Assembly: GCA_020086605.1 (NCBI GenBank)
Contig: JACBWW010000007.1
Coordinates: 19,723,752 to 19,787,751, forward strand
Source: Lanius collurio
Lineage: Eukaryota; Chordata; Aves; Passeriformes; Laniidae
Direction: 5' to 3'
Length of the DNA: 64,000 nt
The translations under genes and the position numbers were made by a program. The notes below the pieces were generated by a model that saw only the letters and a list, made by a program, of their open reading frames with translations, did no database searches and was not told where the DNA came from. This document shows, one piece after another, positions 38,031 through 51,600 of this stretch. Within the stretch, counting starts at the first letter, position 1. Every line of letters begins with the position of its first letter.

Positions 38031-41000
38031 ACAGCAGCAACAGCTTCAGCTGTAAAGAAACCCTCCAGGAAAAAAATATTTGCTAAAATCCGTAACTTTA
38101 TTAGGTGGATGTAAACAGTTGCTGCTTAGAGAATGACAACTCAGTCACAGTCAGACTCAAAAGTAAAGCTATTAGAGCCTCCTAAAAAGGCAATATGTGC
38201 AGCAGGTATGTCCATCCTTTCCTTCTCCATATATGGGAAAACTGGCACAAACCGCAACACTGAATTGGTACAAGAACACTGCACGAGCCCAATTCAAACA
38301 GCAGAAGATAGAGGGAAAACGTGATTCCAACCAGAGCTGATTTTGACTGTGCTGGTCAGGAGGCAGTAGGGTAACAGGAAGAAAGATTTGGGGGTAGGGA
38401 AAAAGGTTGCCTTCTGAATATATTTGCTTAAGAGTTTATATCTCATGACATAAGATATCAGATTTGAAGATTATTTCATGCAGTTCTTGCCTCAGTGCAT
38501 GACAAATTACACTGATGTGCAGGGATTCGACAAGGTCACTGTGACAGTCATGGTACACTGCACTAGAGAACATATTGGCAGTGTCACCCATGAAAAAGCT
38601 GGAAAGGTTTACCAGGTTATCATTTCTTTAATGGGATGTTCCAGACAAAAAAAAAACTAGAATAAACCTGATTATCAGTATGTATATAGTTTTAAGGTCT
38701 GCATGTTCTGTATAAGCACACAATATAAAAACCTCTATAAAACACTGAAATATCAAAACCAGAGAAACTTTTACCATATTGCATTGATTACTAACTAGAA
38801 CAGGACAAAGGAAGTCATTACCACTGTACTCAACAGAATAAAAGAAAAAAATGTTTAGAGGATGCTTGCTAGTGAAGAGCTGCTTCACTAACTGGGTCCA
38901 CTGTGAACCACAAGAAAGAGAAGAATTGTTGTTTTAAAACAACATGTTCATAAAATTGTAGCAATTTACTCACAATCAGAGAGTTTAACATCTGCATCAC
39001 AAGACAAATTACAGTTTTGATCATGCCTGTACAAACAACAGATTTCTGACTAAAAAGGAATGGTTTGCTTTGAATTGTCACTGGTTCTCTCTGTGAAGAT
39101 GAGAGAAGGACTATCTTGTGACACTACAAGCACTAGCTGCTGAACAAAATGAAGAGAACAGAAAGGATGATGGGACATAAACAGAGAAGAAGAATGTGAT
39201 TGTTACAGAAATATTCTTTCATCTCCTGCAGGTGATTTGAGCTCAAGTAACTTTACAGTATGCAGGAACATTTTTGTCTTACCTCTTTTCAGAAACCATA
39301 TTGATACCACTTTCCCTTATACTGCTTCTTATGGCTTTATGACAATTAACTCTAGTCACTTGCTCTGGCATTTAAATTGGGAGACTAGTCATTCTAAAAA
39401 ATGCACCTCAGATGGTAATGCACATTACATGGGGGTGATTATGTCCCTGTCTAATCTGGGTCACAGGTCAGGAGGCATTTCCAGAAGGTGAAGCTGAATG
39501 CCTCTATACAAGTTCACACAGGCTCACCTCTCTGCTCAGACATATTGTATTTTGACTTTAGATGTGACTTTTTATTAAAGGCAAGCACACAACCAAACGG
39601 CTGACATTGCTTAATGCAGTGAGCATCTCAAATGAGGTGACACAGAATGATGATGCATAATGCTTAAAATTAAAATTTTCAAAATAGTAAGAGACATGCT
39701 TACCTTTATTTATGCAAACATGCTGGGTTTTATGATATTTTAAACAATGAATATTTAAAGTTCTGGGTATTTGCAAGACTATGGTCTTTATAGCATTGAA
39801 AAAAAAAATGCAGAGGGCTTAAAGTACCTGGAAAAATGGTAATCTGAGATTCCAAGAATGTATCTGCTTAACACTGCTGCCAAAGCAATAGCCTTTAAGC
39901 AGTTTAATTTAACTAAAGCAAAAAGGGTAAAAAAAACTCCACTGTGTTTAGTTTGGATCCTTTGACACATGGCTCCTATCATGGCCTATTCTTGCCAAAG
40001 ATATGATATCAGCCCCTTTTCACAACTGCAATGAAACATCTACATTCTAATTTGGATAACTGAAATTGTCCTGAATTGCAGAAAGATAAAATATTTCAAA
40101 ATTTCAACAACTTCAATAAATGTTTAAATAGATTAGCATTCATTCAACAAATTTAAAAAGACATTTTTTTCACAAAGACAATACAACTGTTCTAAAGCTG
40201 GCTAGCTCACCATAATCACAGTATATGTGGGAAGGGCATGCAATGAACAGCAAGTGCTTTGGCACTTACAGAATCAGATACATGGATGGTGTAAATCAGT
40301 GCAGCTTCATCCAGTTCAAAAAGCTACACTGAAGTGTACTCCATGTTTGTGAACAGAAGCAGACCAGAAATTAAAGCACTGGCCCTTTAGTAATGCACTT
40401 TGCTGTTATACATAATGACATTACTATACAGGAGGATTTTCTTCCACCAACAACACATGTTATTTAAATTTATTATTTAAATTAAATTAGAAATAGCAAT
40501 TTATTAGTATTTAAGAAACTGAGATGAATGCCATATGAAATCAGTGATACAAATACTGTGGTGTAACTGAAGTTGTGTCTGAATCACAGATCCATGCATT
40601 TTTTACAGGTGCTCTCCAGAAATCAAAAATTATTATGTATTTTCTACTGCTCTTACAGTTTCATAAAGAAATGTGGCTAAGAATAGCCACAGAAAAGGCT
40701 AGCCTAGTTTAAATCCATCTCAAACTGAAACATTAAGGTCAGCATCAAAATGCATGGATTTGAAAATCCTTTGTTCAGCACAGGGAAAATTACTTACCAT
40801 TTGAACAGCCTCTCCATTACATTTATTGAGCTGTGAGTGAAGCCCGGTGCTCGTAACCACTCAGCCTGACTTCCACAGCTGAAAGGCTTCCATCAGGTCT
40901 GTACAGATCTGCTCACTGTAGCAATGGACTTTGTCCTTTTTCTCTTTTCATGGTTCCCCTTCCCCCCCCAAAAGCAGATAATCATGAGGGAGCAGTATAA

Positions 41001-42354
41001 ATGTAAACTATTTACCTTGTAAAGAATGCAAAGAATTCAATTAATGCCAAGTCCTCTGAGAATAAATTACATTGTAGTAAAGGAGCTGATGTGCTTCTCC
41101 TAGTCTTGTCTCCCTAGAGCTTCTTTTGGATGTAATTAGAAAGTTAGGACTCTTAAATGACACGATACACAAAGCTTCCTCAATTTCTGCTTAACATCCA
41201 ATTCTGTCTTTGCTGAAGAGCAATCCTGAGCACATTCAAGCAACCATCCTCTTATAAAACCCTACTCCTGTATGCTGCTCTTCAAGAGCCTTTCGATGTG
41301 ACTAGACTGGTAAGTAGGAAATCCAATCAATTTCCAGCTTGATACCAAGGAAAAGTTACTTATCAGATGCTATTTATCAACTCTACAGGCTTCCTAATAG
41401 ACTCTGTTATCTATCTATCAGCAATTCAGTGAAGTTACAGTGCCATTTTCTAAAAATTTATTATATTTAAATCAAAGAATCAACCAGTTTGGGATCTTGC
41501 CATTGTAATGATAGAAAAGAGTCTGAATAATAACTAATTAAATATAACAGAGGGCTCTGCACTGTCAGTTGTGATTTATGCCATGTAGCAGTCTGTGACA
41601 TACGGAGATTTTATGTTCTAGGTAAAATTCATTAACTGTGTGCCAGCTTATTCAACAAATACAGCCAAACTGCTTGCCTGTGCATTAGCCTTAAGTGTAA
41701 TAAAACAGGTTTCAAACAGATATGTATGGGGTCCTTCCCATCTTTTAGAAACAAAAATAATCATTTTCTTTTGTCTGTTTTTGATGCACAGGGAATTCAC
41801 AAGTATGAAAGGTCTGAAAGAAAGTCTTTATATCCCAGAGCAGTAGTCCTCATCTGTGGATCACATCCAGAAATTACAGGAAGGCAAGTAAAACGAAAAT
41901 ACACGATCTGGTCAAGCTCATACTGTTTATTTTGATAAAGCTGCTATCTCCATCTCCACTCTACCGCCATCATCCTTCTGTACTCCTTTGCAGGATGAGA
42001 CAAAGGTGCAGTCAGAACCCCAGCATACTTCAGGCAATTTCTCCTGCAAACATCTGAACCTTTCACGAAAAAGACTAAGACACCATTGCCTGCTCTGGAG
42101 AACTAGAATTTCCAACTAGAAAGACTGCACAGGTTCAGATATGAGTAAAACACATCAACCCATTCATCTCACAGAATATCCCACATGAGTTTTTTGAAGA
42201 CAAAAGTCCGTGCTCAAGGCAGATTCAGGGCTTTATTGAAGCATATTCAAATAATGACTATTCAGACAATAGGGTAAAACACTGCTCTTCTGGACTTTAA
42301 GTAAGTCTTTTGAGCAATCAGCCATGAAACTTAGGATATAGGTATTCTCTGACC

Positions 42355-42427
42355 AAAAAAAAGGGAAAGAAAAAAAAAATAGAGAAACAGAAAAAAAGAA
42401 AAAGAGAAGGAAAAAAGAAAAGAGGAG
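42355..42427. repeat. A-rich, nearly pure purine tract
   Basis: This stretch of about 73 bases is made almost wholly of A and G (AAAAAAAAGGGAAAGAAA and onward). It is interrupted only by single T and C bases, and lies about 630 bp left of the inverted LTR. Confidence 0.8.
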
Positions 42428-42930
42428 CTTGTCAGTTAAATGTTGTATACCAGCTCATGTTCACTAGTGAAGGTTCAAGCAGAACAAATGAAACACATTT
42501 AGACAGCACAGCACATAGGCTTAGCTCTCCTTTAATTATGCTGTGCTCTTGTGCTCTAAGATAGAATTATCTTTTTTTTGTGGCTTTTAAATTTCAGTGT
42601 CTAAAGTGAAGACTGCACTGCAACATAGGATTTTACAACAGTATTTTACAGTACAAGTATTTTACAACATAAACACAAAGGTGTTTATATATGTTCTAGT
42701 AAGTAGTAGGAGGGTATACATGGGCAGGGAACAGTATTTGAGACTACAAAGCCTTTTGAAGTAGATGAAAGATTGAAGAAGGGATAGAACACACAATGTG
42801 GGGGTGCTTCATCTGTCCTACTGAGAGAGATCTCTAGATACCATCCATAGCTTTTGCAATAGAGAGGACTAGTAAGGACACTTCAAAAATGATCCAGTGA
42901 GCTAAATAACAATGCTGTAGAACATCACAG

Positions 42931-42962
42931 GTCCAATGACTTTCCAATGCCTTTCCAATGCC
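42931..42962. repeat. Short tandem repeat, three copies of an 11-base unit
   Basis: The unit TCCAATGCCTT recurs as TCCAATGACTT, TCCAATGCCTT and TCCAATGCC. The array lies about 90 bp left of the LTR at 43055. It is a local duplication with no known role. Confidence 0.8.
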
Positions 42963-43054
42963 ACACCTTCTGAAGCTTTTCCCACTGCCATCTTTCTTTT
43001 GCTTGCAACAAGGTAAGTGGTGCAAAGTGTGCCTGGCATTGCATTTCACCCAAG

Positions 43055-43621
43055 TGCTGTGGTTTCACCCTGGCCACCAAGCCCCACACAGCCACTCACT
43101 CACTGCCCCACCAGCAGGATCAGGGAGGGAACTGAAAGGGTAAAAGAGAACTCATGGGTTGAGTTTAACAGGGAAAGCTAAAGCTGCATACACAAGCAAA
43201 GCAAAACAAGGAATTAATTCAGTGCTTCCCAGGGGCAGGCAGGTGTTCAGACATCTCCAGGAGAGTAGGGACCCATCACATGTAATGGTGACCTGGGAGA
43301 CAAAATCCATCACTCCAAACATCCCCCTTCCTCCTTCTTCTTCTCTAGTTTCTATACTGAGCATGATGTCCTATGGTCTGGAATATCCCTTTGGTCATTT
43401 GGAGTCACCTGTCCTGGCTGTGTCTCCTCCCAACCTCCCATGCACCAACAACTTCCTCCCCAGCGTGGTTGTACAAAAGCAGAAAAGGCCTTGGCTCTGC
43501 TCAACAATAAAAAAAAAAGCACCTCTATATTATCAACCCTGTGTTCAGCACAAATCCAAAACAGAGCTCTGTACTAGACACTGTGCAGAAAATTAACTCT
43601 ACCTCAGCTGAAACCAGCACA
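43055..43621 (-). mobile_element. ERVL-like solo LTR, inverted copy
   Basis: This 567-bp element is the reverse-oriented relative of the LTR at 24124-24721. On the plus strand it begins TGCTGTGGTTTCACCC and ends CAGCTGAAACCAGCACA. Flanks are CCAAG (43050-43054) and GCAAG (43622-43626), a 5-bp duplication with one difference. Read on the minus strand it keeps GACCATAGGACATCATGCTC and the CTGAACACCTGCC block. Its TATA box has become TATAGAAA, the ATTAAA signal has become GTTAAA, and there is a short deletion just after it. No internal retroviral sequence adjoins, so it is a decayed solo LTR. It lies in the same transcriptional orientation as MYO16. ORFs at 43159-43596 and 43152-43364 fall inside it and are not genes. 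Confidence 0.9.
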
Positions 43622-45439
43622 GCAAGAAGAAGAAAATTACTTGGATCATGCTTAAATTTCCTTGCAAGGTATTTACCATGACTTGGTACATTCTGTGACA
43701 AGACATAATGGTTTTTAAGGTAAACATGACATCCATATACTAAAAAAACCACATTATAAGTTCTAACAATAAGGAAATAGTTGTACAACATTACTAGGCA
43801 ATGTAGTACTCACGTGTTTGAATAAATTGTGTCATGATTAACCTGGTTTTAAAATATTTTCCTGCAACTGAGTAGTGGGTTTGGAAATTATCATGGGGAG
43901 AAAAACTAGAAGATGCACACACACAAGTAACATAATCACAAAGACTTTGTTTCCTTAGGAAGATCAAAGCAAAATATGCTTATGTGTTTCTCAAAGCTTA
44001 ATGATAGAGAAGCTTTTTTTATTTTTTTAAGAAATAGTCCAAGTCCCTATGTCAGGATCTGAAGAGAGAGTTTAAAGCAATCAGAAAAAAATAGTCATCT
44101 GATTAACACTGAATACGCTAATACATTTTTTTAATATATATCCATATATAGCCAACCTAGAAGAAAAAAAAAATGGCTGTTTGAGCTAACCCTTATAACT
44201 TTGGGATCTATGAATTTATGTCACTTTTTATTTGGCATTTTCAGATGCAAGCAATGTATATTTGTTAGAATAATATAAAATAGTAATTAATGCTTGAAAC
44301 TTGCAATGATTCTGAGGAAATAGCATCAGAATATTTGGTCATATTTGAATGACCTAAATTGCTGTAAATCACACCAACAGCAAGTAAAACTCAATAAGCT
44401 CCAAATCAGAAGGTAGAATGAAAATGAAGATCTGGGCTTCCCAAATGACAATAAAAAAAGATAAAAAGGACTTGACAAGTACTCTAGAAAAAAAAAATAG
44501 CTCCTTCTAGTCCTTGCACAGACCTAGCTGTCTTTATTTGGCTGCAATACAAGACTTGTGAAGTGACAATTAAGCTTTGAAGACAATAGTTATTTCCTTA
44601 CAGTGTGTTAAATGTAGATGCAATAGTACACTGATCTCCAGCCCACACTGTCAGATATAGGATACAGAGGAGGGGAGGATGTGCACCTGGGAAGCGATTC
44701 ACTGGAAAATTCTTCCTGTCATCACAGTATAATATAAAAGGTTTGTTACACAGGCACTTACCACAACAAGCAGTGAAAAACACTAAGACTCTTGCTTATA
44801 CTTGTAAATCTGCAATTTGGGAGAGTGAATTTACACACTGGTGCACACTAAGAGGAAGCTGAAATTACAGTTGCTACACCTTGAAGATACTGAAAAAGTT
44901 GAGCAGCAGCAGCAACAACCAACTGCTTGAATAAAGAAACAAAAAATCAGATTGTTTCAAACTTCACGCAGTTCTTTCATCACAGACATTCTCAGATATC
45001 ACTATTTAGTCAGGAAATATGCCAGGGCTCAAGAGTCATACAGCATATGAGAATTACAGAAAACATAGGAGAAAAACACATAAATCAAAATTTGTAAAAA
45101 TCTGCATACATGAAACTTATTAAAGGAATATGTGAATCAAGACAAAGAGGATATTGAGTATCATACGTCATAAATAGTTAAAAGTCAAAAAGGAAACAGT
45201 GGTCCACAGACCTAGCCATAAGAACTGGCAAGCACACAGGAAAGGAAATCCTGTGCCAAGTGAACTGTGGTTCTACACGCAATCTAATAATTTACAGAGA
45301 TTATTGTAAAGTAAAAGCAGATGGAAAAGTAGTTTACCACAGAGTGGAACAAACAAAAACTCTGCAGCAGGGCTAATATGTAGGCCTTTGGTCACTGTTC
45401 TGTGCACATCAAGGGACTGCCATTTCAGCTTTCAAACAG

Positions 45440-45690
45440 CAAGAGGATTGGAAACAGGCCTGCCTCCGCTCTGCAGAGAGGCAACTTATCTGGAATAATG
45501 CATTCAATTCTAGACAGTCAAATTGGAGCAGTTCAAAAGAAACTACCACAAATGATTTTCGGGCCTGAGGGACTGATTTACGAGGGAGGATGAAAAGAAT
45601 TAAATATGCATATCTTAGCTAAGCAGTGACTGAGGAGACAGAAGTTAACAGAAATTTAAAGAGTGAAAGGGAAAAGTAAAGGTTATACAC
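45440..45690 (+). mobile_element. Old, degraded CR1-like fragment (tentative)
   Basis: The stretch reads like the sense strand of an ancient CR1 3' region. GGAATAATGCATTCAATTCT is followed by GGAGCAGTTCAAAAGAAACT, GGGCCTGAGGGACTGATTTA, CGAGGGAGGATGAAAAGAAT and TTAGCTAAGCAGTGACTGAG. This resembles the 'ctggagga..cttacgaggaaagatgaaa' landmark of old amniote CR1 copies. Ends and subfamily are unsure. Confidence 0.55.
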
Positions 45691-46365
45691 CATAAAAAAG
45701 AAGAGAATATGGAAAAATAAAATTATTTTCATTTAGTGCAAATGTAGGCAGAGTACCAAGACAAAACAAGCTCATATAGATGAGATTAACAGGTAAGACC
45801 ACAAAATTCCTTGTTTGGGTGGACAGCCACAAAAAAGCAGCAACATGAGCACAGCATATCTATGTTTCTGACACTCAGGACAGCTGCCTCTCTCACTTCT
45901 GACATTTCTGAATGGCCCTGTAAAGCTCTGTGAAGAGAACCCCTCAGTAAAGTGAAGAACCAACCCACGAGAATTTCTGCCATGTAAAGCCACCCACTAG
46001 CATCTGAAAGGCTTCTCTCCCTTGCACTGGAGGGGTAATTATTTGGTATGTCCTAGGTAAGCCTGGCTAAGGTTAGAAGAGCAAGGATGGTTGCTACTCT
46101 GAGCTGGATCTTCATGGGTAAGTCCCAATGAAAGCGAGTTTGGTGGCTTTCCTGACAAAAGAGTTTACAAAAGTCTCTAAGGTCACGTTCCTCATCTACC
46201 ATCGAGTATTACACTTCTGGTCATATACTGCTATAGGACAGCTGTACGGGCATGCATATGCTAGCAAACAGAAGTGAAGATAAGCATTATGACATGTGAC
46301 TGTGAACATGTGCAGCAATGTCCATTCTGGGTTAAATTACAACAGGAAAATATGGTTGATAATTC

Positions 46366-46432
46366 AAAGAAGAAGAAGAAGAAAAAGAAGAGAAAGAAGA
46401 GGAAGAAGAGGAAGAAGAGGAAGAAGAAGAAA
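46366..46432. repeat. GAA/GGAAGA purine microsatellite
   Basis: These are 67 consecutive purines built from GAA units (AAGAAGAAGAAGAAG) and then GAGGAAGAA units. The lysine-rich ORF at 46274-46552 and the phenylalanine/leucine-rich antisense ORF are products of this repeat, not genes. Confidence 0.95.
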
Positions 46433-49400
46433 CTGATCAGCTTGATCTCATTTGACCAACTGAAAAAAAGCAAAGGATGTGTCAAAGGATGGACTCCTAG
46501 TCTACATGAATCTTCAGGCACACTTAATGAAGAAATAACTGGACAAACATAAAAAATGTTTCACAGATGTTGATGAAACTGAAGTAGAAATCAAACAGAA
46601 ATTATTATTGCAACTCTGACATTACTGCTCACAAGACAGAAAAAGGTCACTCCAAGATACAATAAATCTATATATTCATTGGTGATTAAGAGGAATTAAG
46701 TAATTTATTTTGCCTTAAGAGCTTTACTTTTCACAACTATGTCTATATGATTCACACATACCACTTCTGCAACTGACATTAGTGCTGCAGCTAATAGAAT
46801 CAAACAATTGTGTTGAAAGGAAAGCACCTGAAAAACAAGCTATTCAATTCATGTGTAATCTAAATATAAAATGTCTCTCACATAAAATGATTGTTGAGTA
46901 AGGAATATATTGTTTTAACGTATTTTTTTAGTCTCCTGCAATAAGCTACTTAAAGAAAACAATACTTTTCTTCCCACAAAGAAAGAGGAAAAAAAAAGGA
47001 AATTTCTACATGCCTGCTTCCCTCCTTCCTCAGTTTAGATGTCAACATTTATAAAACTTTTTACAGGAGAAAGCTTTGATTCCTCTTATAGTAAAGAGAT
47101 CATATTTGAAAGCTATTGATTAACTTTCAAAATATGACCTTAATACATTTGTCTATTTTCTGTAGATGGCTTTACAAGGGCCCATATATATTTTATATGT
47201 CGCACTTCGTAACAGGATTTGTACCGAATGGGACCACAGCAGGAGTCCACCAGCCTGAGGTGGTATGGCCCAGATCTCTTGCCTGTCTACATGCTCTGAA
47301 TACAGCTTCCATCTCTTCTGAAATGTCATACGACATAGAGAGACATTCACAGTAGGGTTTACAGCTAAAGATAGTAGATACTATATTTTCCTTTTTTTCC
47401 AAGAATAGCATCTTTTGTTTTAAAATCAACTATGAAATGAAAGAGAGTAAAGTACACTTTCAACAGGAATGTCCATATTCTAGCTGGGTGAAAAGTTAGT
47501 AATAAATGACCAAGTGCTCTTTCACTTGTGTATGGTTCCTTCCTGTCCATACTCCTAGCCAGGTCCCATTCCTACTGGTCAAAAGAAGGTTTAAAGTGGT
47601 CTAAGTCAGGGCTCTCTAAACCTTAAAGACAGGGGAGAAGTTGTTAGGCACTGATGTCTTTCAGTGTACAAGAATGGCACTGGCAAGAAAAGCAGTTCTG
47701 GCCATACTACTTGCATTTGTGTTTCTGCCAGTGACAGCAGACTGACACATCTGTTGGCTGAGGGGATGTGCAGAAGTCAAAACAGTAGAACTTGAAGACT
47801 CCTCTTAGCAGGTCTTCTAGTCTCAAAATTTTCAAAAACTTTTTGAGGAAAAGTGGCTATATTGCTACAATTTCATAAATAGAAATAAAGAAGTTAGGGG
47901 GTTGTGTTGTTGGTTTGGGGTTTTTTTCTGCTCCCCATTCTTGGAGCATTCTTCTCAAAAATGTAATATTAGAATCTGAAGCTTCACATATGCTGTGCCA
48001 ATATGGTGAGAAAATATGGTACTTTGACCTTTATAATCTTCTTTCATCTGATTTTTAGGGTGGCTAGATTTCTTTGCTGTTTGCAGAATAATTACATTAG
48101 AAGAAAAAAAGCACTCGAAATACCAAAATTATACGGAATGTCTTTATAATTTCCTTATAAGCCGTCAGTAAAGTTTTCCACAAAAGTGTTTATTCTTCTC
48201 TTTACTGACAGATTTTTTTACTGTGGCAAACAAAATAATGATAAAAACTAATTGGTGGATTTCCACTAAAATACTATAAATAGAACATATTTTTAGTTGA
48301 ATACAATTGGAAATGTTATAGTCTTCAATTGTCCAAGTTAATACTGCTCCTTTTGCTGTTATTTCAAAGTTCATTTTTTCAAATACCAATTTAATGTAAA
48401 ACTTCATCTTAATATAATTATCAAATATTATTCTATGTGGTTGTCATTGTTAGGAAAGAAGTTGGTGTTAATGTGAGGTAAGTTTTATTTATTGGAAACC
48501 TACTTAGCAAATTATTAGACAACTGTTACAAATGTGCCAAGATAATTGGCTTATTGCCAGCTCAAAATAAATTTTTCTAAATATCATTTTCTATGTCTGC
48601 ATACTAATATAAAAAGTTATTATTTATCTCTTTCCTGGCACCCAGTGTCATGAATCTAGAACTTTTTAATATTTAGATGGGGTAGAAAATAAGTTCAAAT
48701 TTAAAAACTCATGTTGTGTTTCTGTCCTTGTCACATGAACTCGGGAATTGGAGAATAAAAATAGATAAATACGTCTAGAATCATCTGCTGGTACAGACAT
48801 ACTGGTATTCACAGGTGGTAAATAATAACCTATTTTCCTGTTGTCCTCCACTTATCCTGTGGTGACAGTGAGAGACAGAGATAACAAGTGTAATAGAAGT
48901 AAAAATATTCTAGCTGTGGCTCTATTTGTATTGAGGTTGGAAAGATTAAACCCATTTGCTCTTAACTGAATAATTAAAACCCTAATTTTTTAGGTATCTT
49001 TCATGACACCTGAACTATCATATATTTTTTTAAAAGTTTGCACTGCATATCACTGATACATCAGACACATTCAGTCTGTCAAAACGGAATAAGAAATATC
49101 ATAAGGAATGCTATTATATTAGCATTCTTTTATATCTTTTTACAGTATAAGCTTCTCAAACAAATATCTTTCATCAAAATCTCTTTACTCCCTTGGAATT
49201 GCTTTATGTGCCTTCACAAGCCCTTAAAACTCCCAAGCAGTGGTTCATTTCACAGAGGCACTCCTCCCGCTCTTTCACGACTCCCAGGGCAGATGACTCC
49301 TGACTCTGCCTCCCAGCTGCATTTCCAGCAGGCAGGATCACTCAGTCATGCTAAGCATCTCATTTCAGTAACAATCTTAACCTCATGCCACAGGTCAGAG

Positions 49401-51149
49401 TGTTATGAGCATGTACAAGGAAAAGGAATTTTTCCCTGCAGCCATGGTGTACTTAGCTCTGTTATTGCAGAAATAAACTACGGCATGAGAGTTAGCAGAA
49501 ACTATCATGAGCTATCAACCTTAATAAATGGGAGAGGTGTTGAATAAAGACTGTCACAGACATCTTGCGTCATTTACACCTCCCATTCCCACTACCTGCA
49601 TAATTTTTACTATTTTGTCCCTTGAGCTCCTCACTGGAGGCAGAGGACATGTCCAAGAAAATGTCAAAATTCTTGGGGACACCATGATAATACAATAAAT
49701 AAATTAATATCACCGCCTGCCCAATGCTGGAACAGAAGAAATCTTGCTCATGGGAAGGAGAAAACACTTCCAAGAGTTTGCTAGTACTCTTATGTCACTA
49801 GCCACCCAGTGCAACAGAATACCTGTATCACTGTTATTTGGGTTATCACACATCCTGCACATGTTGCCACAGAGGTAAAGCGTTCCTGTGTCACAGACCA
49901 AATACGGGTCTCCAAGTTTTCTTTTCAGCCTCCTCTTCTCTTCTTATTTGGTCTAAACTACAGTAACTCACTCCACTGAAGCACAGATGAAAGTTTACCA
50001 TCTCACAGTGAGAAAGCTGACACGAAGGTATCATATGTTTCACCCACAGTATTACTTCTTCATCCATGGGATAATCAAGTCTTCTGAAAGCTGAAACTAA
50101 TGTATCATATCACATCTTCCCCCAACCCTTTCCAAGCTGCACAAGGTTGTATGAACCTTGCAATGTAATCAGGTCTTGATGGTAGTAAGGGATAGATATT
50201 GAAGAAAATTATGTTTATTTTATATCTTGTTTCAAATCCTGAATTAAATTTATCAATAAACAACTAATTAGTATTTTCATCCCAGATCTCTGTAGGTATT
50301 GAGCTGTAACATAGCACTATTCAATGGGTTTTAATTCACACAAAGGATTTAAAGGAATTGAAAACAGAGATAAACCAGAAAGAACAGAAGTAGAGGCTGA
50401 TGTTCAGATTTGATGATCCTAACATTTGGATAAATTCACTTGGCTTGGACTTCCACCTGGCATTACTATAACTCCTTTATATATAGCAAGGCTTTAATTC
50501 TGTTTGCAATAATGCACCTCTATAGCATTTACAGTGGAAATCAGACTCCAGAGTAACAAACTTTTAAGCCTCCTTAATAAAGAACTTTTTTTCTTAGTTA
50601 CTTTTTCAGATCCCTCAGGGCAAGTCTAGAGCAAAGGTGGAAAACCACTGCCATAACATGTAAATGATGATATTTATGTCATAACTAGATATATAAGGGA
50701 GAGAAGACAGCAGCAAGATGCTTCCTAATTTCCAAAATTGCACTCATTTGTACAGTCTGTCACACAAATCATCAAGATAAAATGGCACCCTGCAGCTGGC
50801 AGATAATATGTGATACTCTCCTGCAAACCAGTGTTTTCTCTTCTAAATGCTCATGCTCACAGATTGCCAAGGATTAGCTACTAGCACAGACAGAGACAGC
50901 TCTGAGCAGCAGAGATACTTGGCTGCAAAAAGGAGATGGGCACAAGTAGTGATGACATGAGCTGCTCCAACAGGCAGACACACATTTGCCTTGTGTGTTA
51001 TATGCTGCAAGTGCCAGCTAAAGACAACACGATGGCTGCACCAGGCACAATTCCAGAGTATTACTGGGATGAAAGACCTCACTGGGCATGGTCCCAGAAA
51101 ATCTTGTTTGACCACGCAGCTACCCCTGCTCAGAGCAGGAGGGAGTATC

Positions 51150-51600
51150 CAGAGCATGGCAACAACAGAGCTGGAGAAGGGTCAGAAGCACAAATCTTAC
51201 GAGGAGCAGCTGAGGGAGCTGGGGTTGTTTAACCTGGAGAAAAGGAAGCTCAGGAGACAGCTTATCACTCTCTACAATTGTCTTAGAGGAGGCTGTAATG
51301 AGTCTCTTCTCCTACGTAACTAGAGATAGGAGAAGGATAAATGCCCTAAAGTTGTGCCAGAGGAGGTTTAGATTGGATATTAGGAAAAATTACTTCACTG
51401 TAAGGGTGGTCAACACAGGAACAGTCTGCCCAGGGAATTTGTTGAATCACAATCCCTGGAACTGTTCAAAAAATGTGGAGATACGGTGCTTAGGGATGTG
51501 GCTTAGTGGTGGATATGGCAGTGTTAGGTTAATGGTTGGACTCCATGATCCTAGAAGTCTTTTTCCAGCATTAACGATTTTAGGAGTCTATGGTGGACTG
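51150..51600 (+). mobile_element. CR1 LINE 3' fragment, sense orientation
   Basis: The sequence follows the sense strand of the CR1 3' region. It reads TACGAGGAGCAGCTGAGGGA, GCTGGGGTTGTTTAACCTGG, CTAGAGATAGGAGAAGGATA, GAGGAGGTTTAGATTGGATA, TTAGGAAAAATTACTTCACT, GGGATGTGGCTTAGTGGTGG and GGTTGGACTCCATGATCCTA. It ends in a degraded terminus without a clear ATTCTATGATTCT repeat. The ORF at 51298-51633 lies inside it. Orientation is opposite to MYO16. The 5' boundary is approximate. Confidence 0.92.

Noticed and set aside
24727..43049. A full provirus bounded by the LTRs at 24124 and 43055
   Set aside because: The LTRs are in opposite orientation, each has its own flanking duplication, and the MYO16 first coding exon lies between them, so they are independent insertions.
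43159..43596. 145-codon ORF
   Set aside because: It lies inside the inverted LTR at 43055-43621 and is partly the antisense equivalent of ORFs in the other LTR copy.
46274..46552. Lysine-rich ORF and its phenylalanine-rich antisense partner
   Set aside because: Both are translations of the GAA/GGAAGA microsatellite.
49038..49547. 169-codon plus-strand ORF, the longest in the window
   Set aside because: It has low-complexity hydrophobic and mixed composition, no recognisable domain, no splice-site context fitting a gene, and lies in ordinary AT-rich sequence. It is most likely chance.
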